The notes below the pieces were generated by a model. It saw only the letters and a list, made by a program, of their open reading frames with translations. It searched no databases and was not told the origin of the DNA. DNA of 13,312 nucleotides. Source: Christensenella tenuis (lineage in GTDB: Bacteria > Bacillota > Clostridia > Christensenellales > Christensenellaceae). A program made the position numbers and the translations under genes. Where the stretch lies: the NCBI RefSeq assembly GCF_014287795.1, contig NZ_JACOON010000009.1, forward strand, positions 1 to 13,312, in the 5' to 3' direction. Shown in pieces: positions 1 to 5,951 of this stretch (its first letter is position 1; the number at the start of each line of letters is the position of its first letter).

Positions 1-35
1 CGTGTCGAAACACGGATATATCCGTATTGTGCCAT
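1..35 (-). CDS. Serine recombinase (resolvase/invertase family), N-terminal fragment cut by the window edge
   Basis: Only the first 11 or so codons are inside the window. They read MAQYGYIRVST on the minus strand, which is the canonical opening of resolvase/invertase-family serine recombinases: the YxRVST strand whose serine is the nucleophile that attaches to DNA. A GGAGG ribosome binding site lies 7 bases before the ATG, which supports this start. The fragment is too short to tell a small resolvase or invertase from a large phage or transposon integrase. Such enzymes cut and rejoin DNA at short inverted-repeat sites. A long hairpin lies about 285 bases upstream of the gene. Nothing links the two beyond proximity. 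Confidence 0.72.
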   Translation of the reverse strand, partial: MAQYGYIRVST

Positions 36-576
36 TTCATCACCTCCGTTCCATGTTGCTGTCTGGCAGTTCGAACCAACTCTATCTCAAAGAGCCATAT
101 ACCCATATTAAACGGCAAATGTGCAAAAAGGCATTAAACCCTCCCCTTCTCGCTCAATTTTAATCTCTTTCAACCCCCAATCTAATATATAAAGCACAAC
201 AAAACGCCCACAGGAGATAATTTTCCTATGGTGCGTACGACAACCGCGCGCAATGACTGCCGCGGGTGTAAATCTGTATAAGATTTCAGGAATAAATCTT
301 TCCTCGGCAATTCAAAACGGATCTTTCGTACAGGCTAAGGGTGGTTCCAACGGGAACCGCCCTTAGCCTGTACGAAAGATCCTACCGCTACATTATGGCT
401 AGATGCTTTTCAAAGTTATAGCAGTTTTAAATTTGGCAGACTGTGTAATCGCAAAACTATCTGAACGGACAAATGAGCGTACAGGCATAGCAGATCAGGA
501 GCAGGCCCCTTTGGCCATCCCGCCTAAGGATTAATCGGCAGTATGTAAAGAGGTTTTCCGGCGCTTCACTTCCCGC
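36..576. other. Gene-free spacer between the recombinase and cysK
   Basis: I find no convincing coding sequence on either strand here. The visible structure is a small hairpin at 280-300 (AAGATTT, 7-base loop, AAATCTT) and the long hairpin at 319-382. A 9-base string, CGTACAGGC, from that hairpin recurs near 478-486. No convincing promoter for the recombinase was found, only a weak TTGCAC-type element near 105-112 on the minus strand. The 3' end of the metY-cysK transcript must lie somewhere in this stretch. Confidence 0.6.
319..382. repeat. Nearly perfect 30-bp inverted repeat with a 4-base loop
   Basis: The left arm (319-348) and right arm (353-382) are reverse complements at 29 of 30 positions. 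The exception, T342 against G359, would be a G-U wobble in RNA. The loop is AACG. On the minus strand the stem is followed by GTTTTG, so it could act as an oversized terminator about 195 bases beyond cysK. On the plus strand no T-run follows. Alternatives are a recombination or transposon-end remnant (a serine recombinase starts nearby) or a dispersed palindromic element. A stem this long and clean exceeds what a normal intrinsic terminator needs. Confidence 0.8.
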
Positions 577-1509
577 TTATTCTTCACTGAACAATGCCGT
601 GGAAAGATAGCGTTCGCCTGTATCCGGGAGCAGGGCAATCACCGTCTTCCCCTTATTTTCCGGACGTTTTGCAATCTGTGCCGCCGCGTGAAGCGCGGCT
701 CCCGACGAGATACCTACCAGCAGTCCTTCCGTTTTTGCCGCCATGCGCGAGGCTTCAAACGCCTGCTCATTTTCCACCGTTATGATTTCATCAATTACTG
801 TCGTGTCGAGTATTTCCGGGACAAAGCCCGCGCCAATACCCTGAATTTTATGCGGGCCAGCCTTTCCCTGCGAAAGCACAGGGGAATCCGCAGGTTCCAC
901 GGCTACCACCCGGATGCGCGGGTTAAAACGCTTCAGCACTTCTCCTACGCCCGTAATTGTTCCTCCCGTCCCTACGCCGGCCACAAAGAAATCTATTTTT
1001 CCGTTTGTATCGCGCAGGATTTCTTTGGCAGTCGTTCTCCTGTGGATATCCGGATTTGCAGGATTCACGAATTGCCCTGGTATATATGCTCCTTTGATTT
1101 CGTTTTTCAATTCTTCCGCTTTCTCAATTGCGCCTTTCATTCCTTTGGCCCCTTCCGTCAATACGAGTTCGGCGCCAAGGGCCAAAAGAAGCTTGCGGCG
1201 CTCCACACTCATTGTCTCAGGCATTGTGAGAATCAACCGATACCCTTTTGCCGCACATACGAATGCAAGCGCGATGCCCGTATTGCCGCTTGTCGGTTCT
1301 ATGATAACTGAATCCTTTCCAATCAGTCCTTTGGCTTCCGCTTCCGCGATAAGTGCATAACCAATGCGGTCTTTTACAGAAGAGAGCGGATTAAAATATT
1401 CCAGTTTTCCAATGATCCTGCCAAAAGCTCCTGTCTGTTTCTCATAATTGCATAGTTCAAGCAATGGGGTGTCCCCGATGAGTTCCGTTAAATTTTTTGC
1501 GATTGCCAT
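577..1509 (-). CDS. cysK: Cysteine synthase A (O-acetylserine sulfhydrylase)
   Basis: This PLP enzyme makes cysteine from O-acetylserine and sulfide in the cytoplasm. The 310 residues match the usual family length. The PLP lysine is K46 in PLSSVKDR, the substrate loop is TSGNTG at 73-78, the phosphate-binding loop is GTGGT at 180-184, and the GISSGAA segment lies near 262-268. The ATG at 1509 is preceded by GGAGGGAG. The gene starts 18 bases after the metY stop, and its ribosome binding site fills that gap, so it is co-transcribed with metY from the promoter near 2869-2897. In Bacillus subtilis CysK also acts as a partner of the Rrf2 repressor CymR. The two Rrf2 genes next door make a similar arrangement possible here, but that is inference. 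Confidence 0.95.
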   Translation of the reverse strand: MAIAKNLTELIGDTPLLELCNYEKQTGAFGRIIGKLEYFNPLSSVKDRIGYALIAEAEAKGLIGKDSVIIEPTSGNTGIALAFVCAAKGYRLILTMPETMSVERRKLLLALGAELVLTEGAKGMKGAIEKAEELKNEIKGAYIPGQFVNPANPDIHRRTTAKEILRDTNGKIDFFVAGVGTGGTITGVGEVLKRFNPRIRVVAVEPADSPVLSQGKAGPHKIQGIGAGFVPEILDTTVIDEIITVENEQAFEASRMAAKTEGLLVGISSGAALHAAAQIAKRPENKGKTVIALLPDTGERYLSTALFSEE

Positions 1510-1527
1510 ATGTCTTCTCCCTCCGCT

Positions 1528-2802
1528 TCAAATTCTGGAAAAAGCAATTTCCAGATCTTCTATGATATCGTCTATATTTTCCAGCCCGATTGACACGCGC
1601 ACCTGATCTTCCGTTACACCTGCCGCCCGCTGTTCTTCGGGCGATAATTGCTGGTGTGTGGATGATGCCGGATGCACGACGAGCGATTTAGCGTCCGCAA
1701 CGTTCGCAAGATTAGAAAACAATTCCAGATTGTCAATCAACTTGCGCGCTTTGGGCGCGCCTCCCTTCACGCCGAATGTGAAAATAGAACCTGCTCCCTT
1801 CGGGAAATATTTTTGCGCGAGTCCAAAATACCGGTTTGTTGGAAGCGAGGGATAGTTCACCCACGCAACCTTTTCATGCCGGTTCAGGTATTCCGCAACG
1901 CATTTCGCATTTTCCACGTGGCGCTCTACACGCAAAGACAGCGTTTCGAGCCCCTGAATAAAGAGGAACGAATTGAACGGCGAGAGGCACGCACCCGTAT
2001 CTCTCATCAGTTGGACGCGAATTTTGGTCACAAACGCTGCCGGGCCTGTTTCCGCAAAACGTATTCCATGATAGCTTTCGTCCGGCTCCGTAAACCATGG
2101 GAACTTTTCGTTTTCCCAATCGAATGTTCCGCCGTCTACAATGACCCCGCCAATGGACGTTCCATGCCCGCCGATGAATTTGGTTGCAGAATGCACAACC
2201 ACATCCGCGCCAAATTCAAACGGCCGGATCAGATAGGGCGTTCCAAACGTATTGTCCACAATCAGCGGAATTCCATTTTCATGCGCGATCTGCGCTACAC
2301 GCTCGATATCAATCACGTTGATTCCCGGGTTGCCAAGGGATTCAATATAGAAAGCTTTTGTGTTCTCCCGCAGGGCGTCTGCGAAATTCTGCGGGTCGTC
2401 CGGATCAACAAATGTGGTTTTAATCCCATAGTGCGGCAGCGTCGTACCAAAAAGATTGTAGGTCCCTCCATATAAAGTGGAGGCAGCGACAATATGGTCG
2501 CCCGCACCGGCAATATTCATGACCGAATAAGTGATGGCCGCAGAACCGGACGCCGTGGCAAGGGCTGCAACCCCGCCTTCAAGCGCCGCCATCCGCTGCT
2601 CGAATACGTCGCTTGTCGGGTTCATCAGGCGGGTATAAATGTTGCCCGGCTTCCTGAGCGCGAAGAGGTCTTCCCCATCCTGCGTATCGTCAAACACATA
2701 GGAGGTTGTCTGATAGATCGGCACCGCACGCGCTTTTGTCGTGGGGTCTACCCGTTGTCCTGCGTGAAGCTGTTTGGTTTCAAATTTAAAATCCCTTGCC
2801 AT
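1528..2802 (-). CDS. metY: O-acetylhomoserine sulfhydrylase (aminocarboxypropyltransferase)
   Basis: This Cys/Met-metabolism PLP enzyme makes homocysteine from O-acetylhomoserine and sulfide, the direct sulfhydrylation route to methionine. At 424 residues it has the length typical of MetY rather than the shorter (about 380 residue) cystathionine synthases and lyases. Visible motifs are YTRLMNPT near 56-63, TASGSAA near 83-89, VDNTFGTP near 182-189 with the cofactor-contacting Asp183, and the Schiff-base lysine K208 in HSATKFIGGHG. The ATG is preceded by AAGGAG with 8 bases of spacing. It is the first gene of the metY-cysK operon, divergent from the rrf2 pair. The transcribed leader is about 60 bases long and contains an 11-base inverted repeat that may be an operator. 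Confidence 0.93.
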   Translation of the reverse strand: MARDFKFETKQLHAGQRVDPTTKARAVPIYQTTSYVFDDTQDGEDLFALRKPGNIYTRLMNPTSDVFEQRMAALEGGVAALATASGSAAITYSVMNIAGAGDHIVAASTLYGGTYNLFGTTLPHYGIKTTFVDPDDPQNFADALRENTKAFYIESLGNPGINVIDIERVAQIAHENGIPLIVDNTFGTPYLIRPFEFGADVVVHSATKFIGGHGTSIGGVIVDGGTFDWENEKFPWFTEPDESYHGIRFAETGPAAFVTKIRVQLMRDTGACLSPFNSFLFIQGLETLSLRVERHVENAKCVAEYLNRHEKVAWVNYPSLPTNRYFGLAQKYFPKGAGSIFTFGVKGGAPKARKLIDNLELFSNLANVADAKSLVVHPASSTHQQLSPEEQRAAGVTEDQVRVSIGLENIDDIIEDLEIAFSRI

Positions 2803-2841
2803 TTTTTTCGCTCCTTGTTTAAAAAATTATAATTCCTATTT

Positions 2842-2852
2842 GTTTAATAAAC
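2842..2852. promoter_or_regulatory. Candidate operator in the metY leader (GTTTA-A-TAAAC)
   Basis: This is a perfect 5-bp inverted repeat around one central base, lying between the predicted metY transcription start (about 2862) and its ribosome binding site. A further GTTTA half-site occurs at 2817-2821. An ATAGGAATTATAA stretch (minus strand, near 2828-2840) lies between them. A repressor bound here would block elongation or initiation. Assigning it to either neighbouring Rrf2 protein is inference only; AT-rich DNA produces short palindromes by chance. Confidence 0.35.
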
Positions 2853-2868
2853 TTTTAACCTAGTTCGA

Positions 2869-2897
2869 AGTATAGCATTTAAACATTATTAAGTCAA
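2869..2897 (-). promoter_or_regulatory. Promoter of metY-cysK (TTGACT-17-TATACT)
   Basis: On the minus strand the -35 box TTGACT (2897-2892) and -10 box TATACT (2874-2869) are separated by exactly 17 bases, close to the sigma-A consensus. The predicted start is near 2862, giving a leader of about 60 bases. It is back to back with the rrf2 promoter, with 20 bases between the two -35 boxes, so one bound regulator could affect both. Confidence 0.8.
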
Positions 2898-2917
2898 TAG
2901 GAAAACTAATCTTTTTA

Positions 2918-2946
2918 TTGATTTTTTTTGCCATTCCTCTTACAAT
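2918..2946 (+). promoter_or_regulatory. Promoter of the rrf2 pair (TTGATT-17-TACAAT)
   Basis: The -35 box TTGATT (2918-2923) and -10 box TACAAT (2941-2946) have a 17-base spacer. The start codon of the first rrf2 gene begins only 7 bases after the -10 box, so the predicted transcription start is at or next to the A of its ATG. If this is the main promoter, the message is leaderless or almost so. Confidence 0.65.
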
Positions 2947-2952
2947 AAGGAT

Positions 2953-3384
2953 ATGAAACTTTCGACGAAAAGCAGATATGCGCTGGAAGCGCTTCTTTAC
3001 ATGGCATTGCATGCATACGATCATCCGGTAAGCACCGGGGAGATTTCCAAGGAAACTGGAATCTCGGAGGGCTATCTGGATCAGATTTTCTTTCGTTTAC
3101 GAAAAGCAGGCCTCCTCACCGCAGTGCGCGGCAAGGCAGGCGGTTTTCTCCTTGCTTCTTCCCCGGAAGAAACCAGCGCCGGAAGCGTTGTGCGTGCACT
3201 GGAGGGAACCCTTGTGCCTGTCGCCTGCGCAGAAGACCTTTCCGCATGCAAAAGCCTCGTGAGGGATCAATGCGTTACGCGTGCGCTTTGGGTCCGCCTT
3301 TCACGTGAAATCGGGAATATCCTTGACGGCATGACGCTAGCCTCTCTTGCGGAGGCCTTTCGTGAAAAGGAGGGTGCATTATGA
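2953..3384 (+). CDS. Rrf2-family transcriptional regulator with IscR-like cysteines
   Basis: This 143-residue protein begins MKLSTKSRYALEAL, the standard opening of Rrf2 winged-helix regulators (IscR, NsrR, CymR). The DNA-binding helix region is ISEGYLDQIFFRLRKAGLL (about 37-55), followed by the wing RGKAGGF at 59-65. Three cysteines, C92, C99 and C107, sit where IscR binds its iron-sulfur cluster, and C107 is in CVTRALW, the counterpart of CLTHALW in IscR, with His replaced by Arg110. It may therefore sense iron-sulfur status or redox with an altered ligand set. It overlaps the next rrf2 gene by ATGA. It is divergent from metY-cysK, its most likely target. Only a poor AAGG, 2 bases from the ATG, is available as ribosome binding site. 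Confidence 0.88.
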   Translation: MKLSTKSRYALEALLYMALHAYDHPVSTGEISKETGISEGYLDQIFFRLRKAGLLTAVRGKAGGFLLASSPEETSAGSVVRALEGTLVPVACAEDLSACKSLVRDQCVTRALWVRLSREIGNILDGMTLASLAEAFREKEGAL

Positions 3385-3815
3385 AAATCTCTACCCGCGG
3401 CCGCTACGGCCTGCGCGCAATGATCGACCTTATCACGCATGCAGAGGGAGAGTATATCTCTTTACGGAGCATTGCGGAACGCCAGGGAATTTCTTCCGGA
3501 TATCTGGAAGGAATTTTTGCCGCATTGAAAAAAGCGGGCCTCGTCCTTGGTTCCGCCGGGTCCCAAGGCGGTTATTTACCCGCACTGCCCGCTGATGAAA
3601 TTACGATCTACAGAATTCTCGATGCGCTTGAAAGCAGTTTATCGCTCACAGAAGGATCTGAACCGGATGCGCCGCCGCTCCGCGCCTTTTTGAACAAAGA
3701 AGTATGGGACCGCATTGACAGCACGGTTGCAGGATTATTTGACTCCATAACCGTTGCGGACCTGATCCGTGAATTCGAAAACCGTGACCGTGCGGTAAAC
3801 TCAAGCGGATTGTAG
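3381..3815 (+). CDS. Rrf2-family transcriptional regulator without cysteines (CymR-like)
   Basis: This 144-residue protein opens MKISTRGRYGLRAMIDL, with helix region ISSGYLEGIFAALKKAGLV (about 37-55) and a wing ending in SQGGY. It contains no cysteine, so it cannot bind an iron-sulfur cluster like IscR and in that respect resembles CymR, the cysteine-metabolism repressor that works with CysK in Bacillus. Its ATG overlaps the stop of the first rrf2 gene (ATGA), and AAGGAGG at 3367-3373 lies 7 bases upstream, so translation is coupled but well supported. The tandem pairing suggests paralogues that co-regulate metY-cysK, perhaps as a heterodimer. The C-terminal 30 residues are charged and not recognisable. 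Confidence 0.88.
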   Translation: MKISTRGRYGLRAMIDLITHAEGEYISLRSIAERQGISSGYLEGIFAALKKAGLVLGSAGSQGGYLPALPADEITIYRILDALESSLSLTEGSEPDAPPLRAFLNKEVWDRIDSTVAGLFDSITVADLIREFENRDRAVNSSGL

Positions 3816-4037
3816 GCAGACGGCCAATTCTCCTGTTTCATCCCTTTTGTTCCTGACAACAGAAGAACCTTCAGATTATTAATAAGCCTTTATTGCAAGT
3901 AATCGATCGGCATTTTTCTAAGCCGTTATTTGCGGGCAAAGGCGGCATGTGCGGCCGCGTGCCCTGCGCACGGCAAAACCGCCGCAAATTTGAAAAAATG
4001 TCCAGCCGCGCAGCGGTGAGGCATTTCAGACAAACTC
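3816..4037. other. Intergenic spacer with a GC-rich structured element
   Basis: No gene is visible. Between 3928 and 4016 the base composition jumps and several stems can be drawn: ATTTGCGG (3928-3935) with CCGCAAAT (3982-3989), an inner GTGCG (3949-3953) with CGCAC (3967-3971), and CCGC-GCA-GCGG at 4006-4016. On the minus strand the last stem is followed, after 7 bases, by six Ts, so it could weakly terminate the ior-paaK transcript. It could equally be a structured RNA or a dispersed intergenic repeat. I do not recognise a known riboswitch class. Confidence 0.5.
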
Positions 4038-4081
4038 GGCCTCCTATCATAGTTTCTATCCTGCAATAGAAGGCCTTTTTT
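4038..4081 (+). terminator. Intrinsic terminator beyond the rrf2 pair
   Basis: The core stem is TTCTAT (4054-4059), loop CCTGCA, ATAGAA (4066-4071). GGCC at 4072-4075 can also pair with GGCC at 4038-4041 across a bulge. Six Ts follow immediately at 4076-4081. It lies about 220 bases after the rrf2 stop and faces the converging ior-paaK operon. On the minus strand no T-run follows the stem, so it is directional. Confidence 0.65.
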
Positions 4082-4116
4082 CTTCAATATCTGTTTTTAG
4101 GGAGGCGCACCTCTTT

Positions 4117-5352
4117 TTACTGGTATCGCAAATCATGAATCCGTTTGGTCTTTTTTTCGCTGCGCGGAAGTCCGCCAAGGGGCACCGCCTCGGTATGAAT
4201 GCGGATGCCAATTTTCTGTTTGAACGCATGCCCCACAAGCTGCTCAAGGCTGCGCAAGTCCGTGCCGTTCTCCGCTTCAAACCGCAGAATCATTTTATCC
4301 TTGCTGCCCTCTTTGGTAAGGGAAACCATATATTCACTGCTCACGCCTTCAATACCTTTCAGTAAAATATCAATCTGGCTTGGGTGAATGTTGACCCCTT
4401 TCACTTTTACCACATCGTCCGTACGTCCAAGAATACGGTCGTGACGGGGATAACTCCTTCCACAGGCACATTTCCCCGGAATCAGGCGGGACATATCATG
4501 CGTGCGGTAACGCAGCAGCGGAGCGCCCTCTTTCCGCAGCGTGGTGACGACGATTTCCCCATAAGTTCCCTCTGGTACGGTTTCGCCCGTCTCCGGATCA
4601 ATGATTTCAACATACAGGTAATCGTCAAAATAATGAAGGCCCGTGTGATACTCACAGTCAATGGAAATCCCCGGCCCATAAATTTCGGTCAGCCCGTATA
4701 TATCGAAAAGTTCAATGCCCAGCCCTTCACGAATGCGTTTCCGCATTTTATCGCTCCACCGTTCCGAGCCGATAATTCCCTTTTTCAGTGCCAGATCCTT
4801 CAAAAGTCCCCGCTCCTGCACCTGCTCTGCAAGCAGCAGGGCATAAGAAGATGTAGAGCCAAGCACCGTAGTCTTCAGGTCTGCCATCATTTTCAATTGC
4901 TTTTCCGTATTTCCCGGGCCCATTGGCACTGCCATTGCGCCCAGCGCCTCACATCCTGTCTGGAACCCAATTCCCGCTGTCCACAGGCCAAACCCCGGCG
5001 TAATCTGTACACGGTCCGCCGCGGTAACGCCCGCAATTTCATAGCATCGTTTAAACATCTCGCACCAATCGGCCACGTCCTGTGCCGTATAGGGAATAAT
5101 CACCGGATCGCCCGTCGTTCCCGATGTGGAATGGATGCGTACAATCTGTTCCTCCGGCACGGCCATAAGCCCCAGGGGATAAGCCTTCCGGAGGTCTGTT
5201 TTATCTGTAAACGGAATATTCCCGATATCCTCCGGCGACTTGATATCTTCCGGCGAAAGCCCGCATTCCGCAAATTTCTGTTTATAAAACGCGCTGTTTT
5301 CGGCCACGTTTTTGAGCTGCTTTAAAAACAACCTGTATTGTGTCTCTGTCAC
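4117..5352 (-). CDS. paaK: Phenylacetate-CoA ligase family protein (aryl-CoA ligase)
   Basis: This AMP-forming acyl-adenylate enzyme, 411 residues, joins an aryl acid such as phenylacetate or indoleacetate to CoA. Motifs in order are the ATP loop HSTSGTTGDP at 74-83, YGLTE at 219-223, YRTHD at 282-286, CACGR at 295-299, GRTDD at 309-313 followed by VKVKGVNIHP, and a C-terminal PRSEKKTKRIHD carrying the catalytic-lysine region near 400-403. The start codon is GTG, overlapping the iorB stop (GTGA), so it is translationally coupled. Linkage to iorAB suggests that it handles the arylacetyl products of aromatic amino acid breakdown. Its direction in the cell (CoA ester formation or hydrolysis for energy) cannot be read from sequence. 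No clear terminator follows on its own strand. Confidence 0.9.
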   Translation of the reverse strand: MTETQYRLFLKQLKNVAENSAFYKQKFAECGLSPEDIKSPEDIGNIPFTDKTDLRKAYPLGLMAVPEEQIVRIHSTSGTTGDPVIIPYTAQDVADWCEMFKRCYEIAGVTAADRVQITPGFGLWTAGIGFQTGCEALGAMAVPMGPGNTEKQLKMMADLKTTVLGSTSSYALLLAEQVQERGLLKDLALKKGIIGSERWSDKMRKRIREGLGIELFDIYGLTEIYGPGISIDCEYHTGLHYFDDYLYVEIIDPETGETVPEGTYGEIVVTTLRKEGAPLLRYRTHDMSRLIPGKCACGRSYPRHDRILGRTDDVVKVKGVNIHPSQIDILLKGIEGVSSEYMVSLTKEGSKDKMILRFEAENGTDLRSLEQLVGHAFKQKIGIRIHTEAVPLGGLPRSEKKTKRIHDLRYQ

Positions 5353-5951
5353 TCCGCCTCTCCCTTTTCCCCGCGCACACAGCCATATCCCGCGTGCAGC
5401 GCTTTTTGGTTAATGGAAAATAGTTTTTCCGGAAGCCGCTGCGCCAGCAGCTTTTCCATCCCCTCCAGACTGCATTGCAGGGCGCCCGTGCCGATTCCCG
5501 CGCCAAGCATCACTACGTTTGCCGCCTTTGCACTGCCGCATTGCTCCGCAATGCCCGTCGCGTCGATCATCCATACCTGTGCACTGTTTTTCAGATAGTC
5601 AAAAATTTCTTCCGTTTCATAGGCTTTCCCGGAAAGGGAAGCCGTTACCGGAACGACTCGTGCCGTATTTACAACCGCCGTACCGCCTTCTTTAAGGCGG
5701 GCCATACTGCGCGCGGCCTCCGCCGGCTCAAACCCCAGCAGCAGATCTGCGCTGCGCAAAGGAATCACGCTGCTTTCATCCTGGGCGCCGATACGCACAT
5801 GGCTCACTACACAGCCGCCCCGCTGCGCCATGCCGATTGTCTCGGAGGTGCGTACGAACGCTCCTTCTTCCATAGCCGCTTGCGCAATCAGTTTTGAGGC
5901 AAGTATTGTCCCCTGCCCGCCAACGCCTGCAATCAGGATATCACATTTCAT
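5349..5951 (-). CDS. iorB: Indolepyruvate:ferredoxin oxidoreductase, beta subunit
   Basis: This is the gamma-type domain subunit of the oxygen-sensitive enzyme that oxidatively decarboxylates aryl pyruvates to aryl-acetyl-CoA while reducing ferredoxin. At 200 residues it has the normal IorB size. GVGGQG at 9-14 is the family's nucleotide-binding-like glycine motif and SETIGMAQRGG at 36-46 is the conserved follow-up segment. A longer frame begins upstream at 6083 but would run deep into iorA. The ATG at 5951 gives the canonical N terminus MKCDILIAG, has GGAGGTG just upstream, and overlaps the iorA stop as ATGA. The gene lies between iorA and paaK in one coupled operon. Confidence 0.92.
   Translation of the reverse strand: MKCDILIAGVGGQGTILASKLIAQAAMEEGAFVRTSETIGMAQRGGCVVSHVRIGAQDESSVIPLRSADLLLGFEPAEAARSMARLKEGGTAVVNTARVVPVTASLSGKAYETEEIFDYLKNSAQVWMIDATGIAEQCGSAKAANVVMLGAGIGTGALQCSLEGMEKLLAQRLPEKLFSINQKALHAGYGCVRGEKGEAE

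Noticed and set aside
60..90. GGTTCGAAC on the minus strand, resembling a tRNA T-loop
   Set aside because: The flanking bases do not form a T-stem and no acceptor or anticodon arm can be drawn on either strand.
228..281. 17-codon ORF (MVRTTT... ending CRGCKSV) preceded by AGGAG, possibly a cysteine-containing leader peptide
   Set aside because: It faces away from cysK, the ribosome binding site spacing is long, no convincing promoter precedes it and no gene follows it.
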